Assembly (NCBI GenBank): GCA_036267355.1
Contig: DATAWG010000111.1
Span: 1 to 64,000, forward strand
Direction: 5' to 3'
DNA from: Pirellulales bacterium
Lineage (GTDB): Bacteria > Planctomycetota > Planctomycetia > Pirellulales > DATAWG01
DNA: 64,000 nucleotides
A program made the translations under genes and the position numbers. The notes under the pieces were generated by a model. It was not told the origin of the DNA. It did no database searches and saw nothing but the letters and a program-made list of their open reading frames with translations. This document shows positions 44,288 through 53,922 of the stretch, piece by piece; positions within the stretch are counted from its first letter, which is position 1, and every line of letters starts with the position of its first letter.

Positions 44288-47200
44288 ATGCCGATTCGCG
44301 TCGCGATCAATCACCAGACCGATTACGAATACGACCGTCTCGTAGGAATTTTCCCGCAGACGATTCGCCTTCGCCCGGCCCCCCATTGCCGCACGCCAAT
44401 TGTCAGTTATTCGCTCAAGGTGCAGCCGGAACAACACTTTTTCAACTGGCAGCAAGATCCGCACGGGAATTTTCTGGCCCGGTTCGTTTTTCCCGAAAAA
44501 TCGCGCAAGTTTTCCATCGAAGTCGATCTCGTCGCCGAAATGACGGTGATCAATCCGTTCGACTTTTTTCTAGAACCCGAGGCCGAGAGTTTCCCGTTTC
44601 AATACGATCCCGTTCTGGCGGAAGAATTGAAACCGTTTCTCGCCGTTGGCTCCATCGAGCCTCTGCTTGCCGAATTGCTCGCCAGCGTCGATCGCTCGAA
44701 AACATCGTCGGTAACGTTCCTGGTGAAGCTGAACAACTTGCTCCATGAGCGGATCAAATATGTGATCCGCATGGACCCTGGCGTGCAGACTTGTGAAGAG
44801 ACATTGCGGCTTTCGAGCGGATCGTGCCGCGACACGGCTTGGCTGATGGTGCAAACGCTCCGCAGGCTGGGGCTGGCCGCGCGCTTCGTTTCGGGCTATC
44901 TGATCCAACTCACGGCCGATATCAAATCACTCGACGGCCCCTCAGGCCCCGCGAGCGACTTCACAGATCTGCACGCTTGGGCGGAAGTCTACCTGCCGGG
45001 GGCCGGCTGGATTGGCTTGGATGCGACTTCCGGTCTATGGGCCGGCGAGGGACACATCCCGTTGGCGGCCACGCCCGACCCGGCCAGTGCCGCTCCGGTG
45101 ACCGGCGCCGTCGAACCATGCGAAGCGAAGTTCCATTTCTCGATGTCGGTTTCGCGAATCCATGAAGATCCGCGTGTCACGAAGCCCTATTCCGAAGACC
45201 AGTGGCAGCGAATCGAGTCGCTCGGCCATCGCGTCGACGCTGAATTGGAAGCGGGCGCCGTGCGACTCACGATGGGGGGCGAGCCGACGTTTGTTTCGAT
45301 CGACGATATGGATGGCCCCGAGTGGAATACGCTCGCCTTGGGCGAAAAAAAGCGGCTCTTGGCCGGCGACCTGCTCATGCGGTTGCGGAAACGTTTTGCC
45401 CCAACGGGTCTCTCGCACACCGGGCAGGGAAAATGGTATCCGGGCGAATCACTGCCCCGCTGGGCGCTGGCCTGCTATTGGCGCAAAGATGGTCAGCCGA
45501 TCTGGCACGATTCCACGCTTTTGGCCGACGATCGCAAGAAGTATGGCCATGGCGATGCCGAAGCGCGCTCGTTCATGGCCGCGCTCGCGGGGCGGCTGGG
45601 CGTGCCGGATGTAGCCAGCCCCGGTTATGAGGACGTGTGGCATTATCTATGGAAGGAAGGCCGACTGCCAGTCAATGTCGACCCACTAAAATCGCAACTC
45701 GACTCGGCGGAAGAGCGAAAACGGCTGGCGAAGGTTTTCGGGCAGGGGCTCGGGCATGTCGTCGGCTACGCGCTGCCGTTGAGCCCGCAACGCAACCCGG
45801 ATGGAACAATACGGTGGGAAAGCCGGGAATGGCGATTCCGCGGCGAGCGGATGTATTTGATCCCGGGCGATTCGCCGATGGGACACCGTTTGCCGCTCGA
45901 TCGCCTCCCTTGGTCGGCCGCCGAGGACCGTGAATTCGCCGAAGCGCTCGATCCGGTCGCGCCGCGGGACCCGCTGCCCGAGCCGGCCGACCTTGCCCGG
46001 CAATATCACATCGATCGAGTGCCTGTTCATCCGTCGATCGCCCCTGCGCCTCCACACCTGCGCGCGCCCGTCGGCTCGACGGTTGGCGGCCTTGCGGCCA
46101 GCGCGGTTGCGGCAAGCGATGTCGCAGGAGCGGCCAGCGCACTGCGGGCCACGGGCGTCCCCGTAGCCACCTCGTATATGCTCGGCGCCGGCGGGGGCGT
46201 TGAATTCGAAGAACGGACAGCAAACGATCGAGCGCCAATACAAAACGGCGCGACGCAGAATGGGCATGAATGGCACGGCGATTCGGCCGCGGCCGCTGCG
46301 GAGGCACCGTTGCCGGCGATGGGTGAATCGGCCAAGGGGGTGATTCGCACGGCATTGTGCATCGAAGCGCGCGAGGGCCGGTTGCATCTCTTCATGCCGC
46401 CGATCCTCCGGCTTGAAGATTACTTGGCCTTGGTCGCGGCAATCGAAGCGACGGCAAGTGAACTGTCGCTCCCGGTTGTGATCGAAGGCTATCCACCGCC
46501 GCATGATTATCGACTTCGCCAGATCAAAGTCACTCCCGATCCGGGCGTCATCGAGGTAAATATCCATCCCTCGCATAGTTGGGACGAATTGGTGAAAAAC
46601 ACCACCGGACTATACGAAGATGCCCGGCAGTCGCGATTAGGCACCGAGAAGTTCATGCTCGACGGCCGCCATACCGGCACGGGCGGCGGCAACCACGTCG
46701 TGCTCGGTGGGCCGACGCCGGCCGAGAGTCCGTTTCTGCGCCGGCCCGACGTGCTGCGATCCTTGCTGGCGTATTGGAACAACCATCCGTCGCTATCGTA
46801 TCTTTTCAGCGGCACGTTTGTCGGGCCGACGAGCCAGGCGCCGCGGATCGACGAGGCCCGGCATGACAGTTTGTACGAACTGGAAATCGCGTTTCAACAG
46901 ATTCCCGATCGAGGCGGTTGCCCGCCGTGGTTGGTCGACCGCGTGTTCCGCCATTTGCTGACGGATCTGACGGGCAACACGCATCGGGCAGAGTTTTGCA
47001 TCGACAAATTATTCTCGCCCGACACGTCCACCGGCCGGCTGGGCTTGCTGGAGTTTCGGGCATTTGAAATGCCGCCGCATGCCCGGATGAGCCTGACGCA
47101 ACAGTTGCTACTGCGCGTATTGATTTCCTGGTTTTGGCGTGTGCCGTATCGGCAAAAGCTGGCACATTGGGGCACCGTGTTGCACGACCGCTACTTGCTG

Positions 47201-47842
47201 CCGCATTTCGTCGCGCAGAATTTTGCCGACGTGGTCGCCGATTTAAACCGGGCGGGATACCCAATGGACGCCGACTGGTTCGCGCCGCATCTGGAATTCC
47301 GCTTTCCCGTTTATGGCGAGGTGGCTTACGCGGGCTTGCGGATGGAGCTGCGTGCGGCGATCGAACCTTGGAATGTGCTCGGCGAAGAGCCGGCCGGCGG
47401 CAGTACGGCGCGATTCGTCGATTCATCGGTTGAACGGCTGCAAGTGAAAGTTTGCGCCATGACCGACCCGCGGCATATTGTCACCTGCAACGGGCGCCGC
47501 GTGCCGCTGCATCCGACCGGCACGGTGGGCGAATTCGTGGCGGGCGTGCGCTATCGGGCGTGGCAGCCGGCGAACTGCTTGCATCCGAGGATCCCGGTCC
47601 ACGCGCCCTTGGTGTTCGACATTTTCGACACGTGGAGTGGGCGATCGATCGGCGGTTGCACTTGGCACGTTGCCCACCCCGGCGGGCGAAATTATGAAAC
47701 GTTCCCCGTGAATGCCAATGAAGCCGAGAGCCGCCGTGTCGCGAGGTTCTTCAAAATGGGCCACACGCCCGGCCCGATGCCTGCGGCGAAGGAAGAGTGC
47801 AATTGCGATTTCCCGCTGACGCTCGATCTGCGGAGGAACTAA
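44288..47842 (+). CDS. Transglutaminase-DUF2126 protein
   Basis: An 1184-residue cytosolic protein. Residues 1-290 are a bacterial transglutaminase unit: an N-terminal beta domain (VAINHQTDYEYDRLVGIFPQ) and the core with Cys180 in SGSCRDTAWLMVQ, His229 in DLHAWAEVYLPG and Asp245 in GLDATSGL. Residues about 330-1184 are DUF2126, starting near RLTMGGEPTFVSIDDMDGPE, which comparative studies place with carboxylate-amine ligases. A disordered Ala/Pro-rich stretch lies around 590-680. LDGRHTGTGGGNHVVLGG (about 798-815) looks like an active-site segment. It probably forms or cleaves amide bonds together with the next gene's ATP-grasp. Function is inferred from context only. Confidence 0.9.
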   Translation: MPIRVAINHQTDYEYDRLVGIFPQTIRLRPAPHCRTPIVSYSLKVQPEQHFFNWQQDPHGNFLARFVFPEKSRKFSIEVDLVAEMTVINPFDFFLEPEAESFPFQYDPVLAEELKPFLAVGSIEPLLAELLASVDRSKTSSVTFLVKLNNLLHERIKYVIRMDPGVQTCEETLRLSSGSCRDTAWLMVQTLRRLGLAARFVSGYLIQLTADIKSLDGPSGPASDFTDLHAWAEVYLPGAGWIGLDATSGLWAGEGHIPLAATPDPASAAPVTGAVEPCEAKFHFSMSVSRIHEDPRVTKPYSEDQWQRIESLGHRVDAELEAGAVRLTMGGEPTFVSIDDMDGPEWNTLALGEKKRLLAGDLLMRLRKRFAPTGLSHTGQGKWYPGESLPRWALACYWRKDGQPIWHDSTLLADDRKKYGHGDAEARSFMAALAGRLGVPDVASPGYEDVWHYLWKEGRLPVNVDPLKSQLDSAEERKRLAKVFGQGLGHVVGYALPLSPQRNPDGTIRWESREWRFRGERMYLIPGDSPMGHRLPLDRLPWSAAEDREFAEALDPVAPRDPLPEPADLARQYHIDRVPVHPSIAPAPPHLRAPVGSTVGGLAASAVAASDVAGAASALRATGVPVATSYMLGAGGGVEFEERTANDRAPIQNGATQNGHEWHGDSAAAAAEAPLPAMGESAKGVIRTALCIEAREGRLHLFMPPILRLEDYLALVAAIEATASELSLPVVIEGYPPPHDYRLRQIKVTPDPGVIEVNIHPSHSWDELVKNTTGLYEDARQSRLGTEKFMLDGRHTGTGGGNHVVLGGPTPAESPFLRRPDVLRSLLAYWNNHPSLSYLFSGTFVGPTSQAPRIDEARHDSLYELEIAFQQIPDRGGCPPWLVDRVFRHLLTDLTGNTHRAEFCIDKLFSPDTSTGRLGLLEFRAFEMPPHARMSLTQQLLLRVLISWFWRVPYRQKLAHWGTVLHDRYLLPHFVAQNFADVVADLNRAGYPMDADWFAPHLEFRFPVYGEVAYAGLRMELRAAIEPWNVLGEEPAGGSTARFVDSSVERLQVKVCAMTDPRHIVTCNGRRVPLHPTGTVGEFVAGVRYRAWQPANCLHPRIPVHAPLVFDIFDTWSGRSIGGCTWHVAHPGGRNYETFPVNANEAESRRVARFFKMGHTPGPMPAAKEECNCDFPLTLDLRRN

Positions 47843-48013
47843 GTTGCCGCAGAAAAAATTCGGCATCCGGAATTCGCCGGGCCATCCTGAGGCAGTCGTT
47901 GTCGTTCCGGAGAACCTGTCTTTTCGCCAATGGCTTCGATTTCATATAACAACATATCTCGCACTTCGTCATCGGCATCTGCCCTCAGCCCATCGCCCTA
48001 GCGTTCCCACTGC

Positions 48014-50584
48014 ATGAGCGTTGCAATCTCGTCTCCTCGCGATCCTCAGGCGACGAGCCTGTTTGACGGATATAACCCGCCGACGGGCAAATTCGACGAG
48101 ATGTTTAGCGCTCCGGGCGTCGTGCGGCCGCATTGGACGCAGTTTGTCGAGGCGATCGACGCGATGGGGCGGCCCGAGTTGGGCCGGCGCTGGGAAATCG
48201 CCCAACGGCTGATTCGCGAAAACGGCGTCACCTACAACGTGCATGGCGACGAGCAGGGCCGCGACCGGCCGTGGGAACTCGACGCCTTGCCGCTTCTGGT
48301 TCCGGCCGCCGAATGGACGGCGCTCGCGGCCGGCCTCACGCAACGGGCCCGGCTGCTGAACATGATTCTGGCCGACATCTACGGCCCGCAGACGCTGCTG
48401 GCCTCGGGCGATTTGCCGGCCGAGTTTGTCTACGCACATCCGAACTTCCTCCGCCCGTGCCATCGCGTACGCGTGCCGCACGACACGTATCTGCACCTCT
48501 ATGCGGTGCATCTGGCTCGCTCGGCCGACGATGGCCGCTGGATCGTATTGGCCGATCGGACGCAAGCGCCCTCGGGGGCGGGCTACGCGGTGGAAAACCG
48601 GATCGTCATCTCGCGGATGTTGCCGAACAAGTTTCAAGATTGCCGCGTGCAACGATTGGCGTCGTTTTTCATGTCGGTGCGCGAAACGCTCCGCGGATTG
48701 GCGGCCCACCATCGCGAAAACCCGCGCATCGTGCTGTTGAGCCCCGGCCCGACCAGCGTCACGTATTTCGAAGACGCCTATCTGGCTCGTTATCTCGGCT
48801 ACACGCTTGTCGAGGCAGGCGATCTGACGGTGCGCGACAACCGCGTGTATCTCAAAACGCTCGGTGGCCTGATCCAGAGCGATGTGATTCTGCGGCGCAT
48901 CGCCGACGAAGATTGCGATCCGTTGGAATTGCCGGGCGATACCGGAGTGTCGGGCCTTCTGCAAGCGGTGCGCGGCGGCAATGCGATCGTCGCCAACGCG
49001 CTCGGAAGCGGCGTTTTGGAAGCGTCGGCCTTGTTGAGCTTCTTGCCGCAGCTTTGCCGCCGGCTATTGGGCGAAGAGTTGCTGATTCCATCGGTGAAAA
49101 CCTGGTGGTGCGCCAGGCCCGACGATCTGACCCACGTGCTAAAAAATTTCGAACAATTGGCGATCAAGCCGGCGTTCGGCGGCGTGTCGGCGCAAGCCAC
49201 TCTCGTCGGCCAACTGTCGCCCGCCGATCGCGACAAGCTGATCGCCAAGATCAAGGCCCGTCCGCGAGAGTTCGTCGGGCAGCAATTCATCAGCCGCTCG
49301 ACGGCCCCGGTGCTTTGTGCGAGCGGCGTGCGGCCGTGGCACGTCGCGCTGCGCACGTTTCTCGTGGCGACGAAAGATTCCTATGAAGTGATGCCCGGCG
49401 GCCTGATGCGGGCCTCGGCCCATGGCGACCGCTTAGGCGATTCGCTTTTGGCCGGCGAAGGGAGCAAAGACGTGTGGGTGATCTCCGAGGGGCCGGTGGC
49501 GGCAGTGAGTTTGCTTCACCCGCCGGAAACACCGGTGCCGCTCAGGCGCAGTGGAAACGACTTGCCCAGCCGTGTGGCTGACAATTTGTATTGGCTCGGC
49601 CGCGACGTGGAACGGGCCGAAGGAACAATTCGCCTCTTGCGAAGCGTCGTGCTGCGGCTCACGAGCGAAACCGAGCCCAGCGGTCTCACGGATCTCAGCC
49701 CGCTGCTACACGCGCTCGCCGATCAGGGACAAATTCGGCCGGAATTCGTCGTGCATGCCGCCGGCGAGCGAATCCCGGTGATCGAAAGAGAAATTCTCAC
49801 CTTCATTTTCGATCCCAATCGGATCGGCAGCTTGCGGCGAACGTTGACGCGGATGCACCACGTCGCGTCGATTGTCCGCGATCGAATTTCGCTCGACAGT
49901 TGGCGGATCCTGCACCGCGTGCAACACGATTTTCTGCCCGGCGAAAAACCGGCGTCAATCCAATTCAGCGACGTCTTGGCGATGCTCAACGCGATGATCG
50001 TCGATCTGGCCGCGTTCAGCGGCTTGGGCATGGAAAGCATGACGCGCGGACCGGGCTGGCGATTCCTCGACATGGGTCGTCGCTTGGAGCGATCGCTGCA
50101 ATCGATGAACCTGTTGCGAAGCACGCTAGTCACCGCGCAGACCGACGAAACCCCGGTGCTCGAAGCCCTCCTGGAAATTGCCGATAGCTCGATGACCTAC
50201 CGCAATCGGTATCAGACCGCGCCGCGATTGGCCCCGGTGTTGGACCTGTTGATGACCGACGAAACGAATCCACGCTCGGTTGGATTTCAGCTCGTGGCAT
50301 TGGCCGATCATGCCGAGCATTTGCCGCGCGACGAAAGCGAACCAATGCTCAATACCGAGCAGCGGACGATGCTAGCCGTGCTTACCGGCATGCGCCTCGC
50401 CGACATCAATTCACTGGCGACGGTCGATCGCGAAGGCTATCGGCAAAATCTCGATCGTCTGCTGACTCGCGTGGCCCAGCAATTGCGCAGTCTCTCCGAC
50501 AGCATCACGCACAAGTATCTGGTCCACGCCGGCCCGCCGCGTCAGCTAACCGAAATCCGCCCCGTTGCCCCAAGCCCCATGTGA
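48014..50584 (+). CDS. Circularly permuted ATP-grasp fused to alpha-E domain
   Basis: An 856-residue cytosolic protein. Residues about 15-500 are a circularly permuted ATP-grasp ligase (DUF404/DUF407 type): GVTYNVHGDEQGRDRPWELD, HPNFLRPCHRVRVPHDTYLH, YAVENRIVISRMLPN and GVRPWHVALRTFLVATKDSY. Residues about 513-850 are the all-helical alpha-E (DUF403) domain (RVADNLYWLGRDVERAEGTI, and GPGWRFLDMGRRLERS). ATP-grasp enzymes join a carboxylate to an amine through an acyl phosphate. The product is unknown. It follows the DUF2126 gene by 171 bases and precedes transglutaminase B. In many bacteria the two domains are separate genes; the fusion is also known. Confidence 0.93.
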   Translation: MSVAISSPRDPQATSLFDGYNPPTGKFDEMFSAPGVVRPHWTQFVEAIDAMGRPELGRRWEIAQRLIRENGVTYNVHGDEQGRDRPWELDALPLLVPAAEWTALAAGLTQRARLLNMILADIYGPQTLLASGDLPAEFVYAHPNFLRPCHRVRVPHDTYLHLYAVHLARSADDGRWIVLADRTQAPSGAGYAVENRIVISRMLPNKFQDCRVQRLASFFMSVRETLRGLAAHHRENPRIVLLSPGPTSVTYFEDAYLARYLGYTLVEAGDLTVRDNRVYLKTLGGLIQSDVILRRIADEDCDPLELPGDTGVSGLLQAVRGGNAIVANALGSGVLEASALLSFLPQLCRRLLGEELLIPSVKTWWCARPDDLTHVLKNFEQLAIKPAFGGVSAQATLVGQLSPADRDKLIAKIKARPREFVGQQFISRSTAPVLCASGVRPWHVALRTFLVATKDSYEVMPGGLMRASAHGDRLGDSLLAGEGSKDVWVISEGPVAAVSLLHPPETPVPLRRSGNDLPSRVADNLYWLGRDVERAEGTIRLLRSVVLRLTSETEPSGLTDLSPLLHALADQGQIRPEFVVHAAGERIPVIEREILTFIFDPNRIGSLRRTLTRMHHVASIVRDRISLDSWRILHRVQHDFLPGEKPASIQFSDVLAMLNAMIVDLAAFSGLGMESMTRGPGWRFLDMGRRLERSLQSMNLLRSTLVTAQTDETPVLEALLEIADSSMTYRNRYQTAPRLAPVLDLLMTDETNPRSVGFQLVALADHAEHLPRDESEPMLNTEQRTMLAVLTGMRLADINSLATVDREGYRQNLDRLLTRVAQQLRSLSDSITHKYLVHAGPPRQLTEIRPVAPSPM

Positions 50585-50589
50585 AGAAG

Positions 50590-50715
50590 ATGACGAATGT
50601 CGAAGCACGAACGTCTAAAGAATGACGAATGCCTAATGACGAACGTTCGCAAAGCCCTTCGACATTCGTGCTTCGTCATTTTTTAGACATTCGTCATTAG
50701 ACCTTCGTCATTTCG
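50590..50715. repeat. Inverted cluster of gaatgacgaatg-type repeats
   Basis: Direct words such as gaatgacgaatg and taatgacgaa on the left face their inverses (cgacattcgtgcttcgtcat, agacattcgtcattag) on the right. The vocabulary matches 1094-1135. It fills most of the gap before transglutaminase B, whose TTG start lies only 37 bases beyond. Confidence 0.75.
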
Positions 50716-50751
50716 TTCCCCTTCACCCTCACCCTCACCGTTGCCTCTCCC

Positions 50752-51639
50752 TTGGACTACAAAATCTCGCACACAACCGTCTACAGCTATGCCGAGGCGG
50801 TGCCGTATTGCCACAACGAAGTTCACCTCACGCCGCGCGATCATCTGCGACAAAGTTGTATTTCGAACCGGTTGGCCATCAAGCCGCAGCCGAAGTGGAT
50901 CGAAAGCGTGCTCGATTATTTCGGCAATTCGGTCAGCTTTTTCACCGTCGAGGAGGGGCACCAGCGGCTATCGGTTACGGCCCTGAGCAAGGTTCGCGTG
51001 ACCGAGTTGCCGCAACTGGCGCCGAGCAAAATGCCGTGGGAAGCGGTGCGCGATCAATTGGCCATCGATCGCAGCCCGGCAGTGCTCGAAGCGTATCAAT
51101 ATGCGTTTGAGTCCCCGCACGTGCCGACGGCGCCGGAACTGGCCGCCTATGCCGCGACATCGTTTGCTCCCGGCCGGCCATGGCTCGAGTCGCTCTTGCA
51201 TCTGACGCGCCGCATTTATTCCGAATTCAAGTACGATAAATCGGCCACGAACATTCGCACGTCGCCGCTCGAGGTGCTTCGGCTACGGCGGGGCGTGTGC
51301 CAGGATTTCGCCCATCTGCAAATCGCCTGCCTGCGATCGCTCGGGCTGCCGGTGCGGTATGTGAGCGGCTACCTGGTCACCTCGCCTCCGCCGGGGCAGC
51401 CCCGGCTGGTGGGGGCGGATGCGTCGCATGCTTGGATCTCGGCATTCTCGCCCGAGCATGGCTGGATCGACGTTGATCCGACGAACGATCTGATTCCGTC
51501 GCTGAAGCACGTTTCGCTGGCCTGGGGCCGCGACTATAGCGACGTGAGCCCAATCAAGGGAGTCTATATCGGCGGGGGGCACAACGGCATGACCGTGGCC
51601 GTCGACGTGATGCCGCTGCCGGCCGATGGCGCAGGCTAG
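50752..51639 (+). CDS. Transglutaminase-like protein B
   Basis: A 295-residue cytosolic protein. It has an N-terminal beta domain (YKISHTTVYSYAEAVPYCHN) and a catalytic core: RRGVCQDFAHLQIACLRSL with Cys183, GADASHAWISAF with His226 and WIDVDPTND with Asp242. It is the separate transglutaminase that usually accompanies the ATP-grasp/alpha-E protein and, like protein A, has the full triad. The start is TTG at 50752 because this fits the family's first strand; no ATG and no good ribosome site are present, so repeat DNA may have displaced an original start region. Confidence 0.9.
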   Translation: MDYKISHTTVYSYAEAVPYCHNEVHLTPRDHLRQSCISNRLAIKPQPKWIESVLDYFGNSVSFFTVEEGHQRLSVTALSKVRVTELPQLAPSKMPWEAVRDQLAIDRSPAVLEAYQYAFESPHVPTAPELAAYAATSFAPGRPWLESLLHLTRRIYSEFKYDKSATNIRTSPLEVLRLRRGVCQDFAHLQIACLRSLGLPVRYVSGYLVTSPPPGQPRLVGADASHAWISAFSPEHGWIDVDPTNDLIPSLKHVSLAWGRDYSDVSPIKGVYIGGGHNGMTVAVDVMPLPADGAG

Positions 51640-51676
51640 TCGTCCCCGCGGCACAGTCCCCGCGCCGCCACAGCGC

Positions 51677-52459
51677 TCATTTCTTTTTGACTGTTCCGGC
51701 GGCAACAGGCGCCGGTGCCACTGTCACCGAAGACGAAACGATCGCCGTCCCCGCCGTAAGCGACGCCAATTTCTCGATGTCGCTCGGCACTCGGGCTTCT
51801 TCGGTCGACCACCAACCGAGTACGGCAACGGCCTGCGGCGTTTCGTAAACCCACATCTGAAAGAACGTATCGACCGCCGGAATATCCGGTTTGCCGGACT
51901 TAACAACATCGTAGGCCGACTTCCCCTTTGCGGTCAGCCGCTGCCAGGAAAGCTTGCCGCCGGTGGAAGTTTGCACATCGACGGGCTCCCAGGCGCCGGG
52001 CTCGAATCGAGCTCGCTTCAGCCGGTCGCGCCATTCTTGATACGGGAATTTTCCTTTAATCGCCGCCGGGTCCCCCTCGCCGATATACAAAAAGAGCGGA
52101 CTGGTCGTGTCCTTCACGACGAAATCCCCTTCGAACATCCTCTCCAAGCCGGGAAAATCCGGCAAGAACCACGGCGCGAATTTCTGCCGCAGAATTCGCG
52201 TGTTCTCTCTCTCCGGATCGGCCGAGATCGCAGTGAATTCCTTCTTGAACAATTGAGGAATGCGAAAGTTGATCGCCAGGTCGTCGGTGGGGCGGCGGAG
52301 CACGGCGAACTCCGAACTGATGCGGAGCTGTTCGAGCCGATGCTGAAATTTCTCGCCATAAGCACTCGACCCGCATCCGGACGCGGCGGCGAGGGATACA
52401 GCAACAATTACCAACACCGCGATTTGCAACCGCCATCGGCCTCTTACGATCTCGGCCAT
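51677..52459 (-). CDS. Predicted lipoprotein, function unknown
   Basis: A 260-residue protein. The signal segment LQIAVLVIVAVSLAAASGC gives a lipobox with Cys29. The mature part includes EFAVLRRPTDDLAINFRIPQ, a segment with many Lys, Phe and Trp, and a Val/Ala-rich, Lys-terminated tail. No domain is recognised. The ATG at 52459 opens the signal peptide; the frame continues 26 codons upstream. It is convergent with transglutaminase B. A planctomycete-specific family is likely. Confidence 0.75.
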   Translation of the reverse strand: MAEIVRGRWRLQIAVLVIVAVSLAAASGCGSSAYGEKFQHRLEQLRISSEFAVLRRPTDDLAINFRIPQLFKKEFTAISADPERENTRILRQKFAPWFLPDFPGLERMFEGDFVVKDTTSPLFLYIGEGDPAAIKGKFPYQEWRDRLKRARFEPGAWEPVDVQTSTGGKLSWQRLTAKGKSAYDVVKSGKPDIPAVDTFFQMWVYETPQAVAVLGWWSTEEARVPSDIEKLASLTAGTAIVSSSVTVAPAPVAAGTVKKK

Positions 52460-52732
52460 CTTAAACCTATTCGCTCCGTCACGATCGATCCGGGGTGCGT
52501 GTCCCAACGGCAGTGAAATCCCGAAAAGCAACGTCAACCGCGATTGTCGCTAGCAATCGATCCCACTGTCAAGCATTGCAGTCGTCATAGCTTGGCGCCG
52601 ATTCTCGCAAGCTGGCGATAATTTCCTGCGACCGAGCATCGCGAGATTGACCCTTGCCACGCACATCGCTAAAGTATCGCCCTCGAAAGGCATGGGCCGC
52701 GGCTCGCGCAATTCAAACTCCGGTTTCCGACC

Positions 52733-53707
52733 ATGGCGACAGCGGATCGCGATTTGCCGCAGACAACCGCTCATTGGGGCGGACTGCCGCTACGGATGCG
52801 AGCATTGTTTATCACCGGCAGCGGTCGCACAGGCGGTTGGTTGGCCGAGGCGCTTGCCGTGGATAGCGCGGCGGAGGTGCTCCTTGAGGAAACCGTCGGC
52901 GCGGCGGCCGGCGCGGCACGGCTGCGCGACGAACTGTTCGACATCGTGCTGGTAAGCCACGAAGCGAACGAACTCGACGCCTTGGAACTGACCGCAGGCC
53001 TTCGAGCCGGCGGCCTGGAAAGCGCGATCCTTATCCTGGGCTCTTCCCTCACTCCGGAAGTCGAAGCCGAAGCTTTCGAGGCCGGCGCCGATGCCTATCT
53101 TTGCGTCGATGCGTCGACCACCCGCGCCTTGCTTTGGATCGCAGCCCGAGCGATCGAGCGGTGCCGGCTGGTTCAAGAGAATCGTCGACTCGCCTTGGCC
53201 GAGCGGAAGCGATTGGAATACGAACATCAAGAAGCCGACCGGCTCTTGGCAGAGCAACGCGGGCTGATCGCCGAGTTGGAGGGAATCGAGATCGTCGACG
53301 AGCCGCCCGCGAACGGCAAACGGTCTGCCGCCGTTCCGTTTTCGGCGACCGTGTCGCTCGCATCGCCGCTGCCGGCCAATCTCATCGCCCACTATGCCGA
53401 TCTGTTGCGAGCCTACGTGATCATGGGCTCTGGCAATCTCGGCTCTCAGATGCGCGTGCTGGCGGAGCTCTTGGTGGCCGCGGGCGTGACGCCGCAGCAA
53501 ACCATGATGCTGCATCTACAGGTGCTCGAGGAATTGGTTGGCGGCCTCGGCAGCCGCAGCGCTCGGCATGTGATGACCCGAGCCGATCTGCTGGTGGTCG
53601 AAGTGATGATGCATTTGGCCGACGGTTATCGGCAGCGGCTGTTCGATCGGCTCAACCCGCCGCGTCAGAAAGAATTGCCGGGATTCGGGCCGGCTGCGTC
53701 CGGGTGA
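52733..53707 (+). CDS. Receiver-like protein with novel helical C-terminus
   Basis: A 324-residue cytosolic protein. Residues about 22-150 look like a degenerate response-regulator receiver: MRALFITGSGRTGGWLAEAL, DIVLVSHEANELDALELT, AILILGSSLTPEVEAEAFEA and GADAYLCVDAS. The usual phospho-acceptor Asp is replaced in VLVSHEAN, and the conserved Lys near the end is not seen, so it may be a pseudo-receiver. A coiled coil spans about 150-190. The last 110 residues (for example LLRAYVIMGSGNLGSQMRVL and LGSRSARHVMTRADLLVVEV) form a helical domain I do not recognise. A start at 52796 is possible. Confidence 0.75.
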   Translation: MATADRDLPQTTAHWGGLPLRMRALFITGSGRTGGWLAEALAVDSAAEVLLEETVGAAAGAARLRDELFDIVLVSHEANELDALELTAGLRAGGLESAILILGSSLTPEVEAEAFEAGADAYLCVDASTTRALLWIAARAIERCRLVQENRRLALAERKRLEYEHQEADRLLAEQRGLIAELEGIEIVDEPPANGKRSAAVPFSATVSLASPLPANLIAHYADLLRAYVIMGSGNLGSQMRVLAELLVAAGVTPQQTMMLHLQVLEELVGGLGSRSARHVMTRADLLVVEVMMHLADGYRQRLFDRLNPPRQKELPGFGPAASG

Positions 53708-53820
53708 GAACGCGCTCGATTGAGACCGCCTCGGCCCAATTACCGGCGGCAAGCAACGCGGTGTCCCCGCTTAGAATCAGCCAGAAAACATGCTCGGCCG
53801 CTGGCGCAGGATGGATGCGG

Positions 53821-53880
53821 TGCCCACTGCTTTGCGTGGGCATGTAGCCGTGAAAAGCTGCCCACGCCGAGCCGTGGGCA
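53821..53880. repeat. Double hairpin, repeat family A
   Basis: Two hairpins, tgcccactgctttgcgtggg ca and tgcccacgccgagccgtggg ca, in opposite polarity. They lie between the convergent receiver-like and long anchored protein genes. Confidence 0.85.
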
Positions 53881-53922
53881 TGGCACCCGAATTCGAAATA
53901 CCGAATTATTTTCTGCGGCAGC

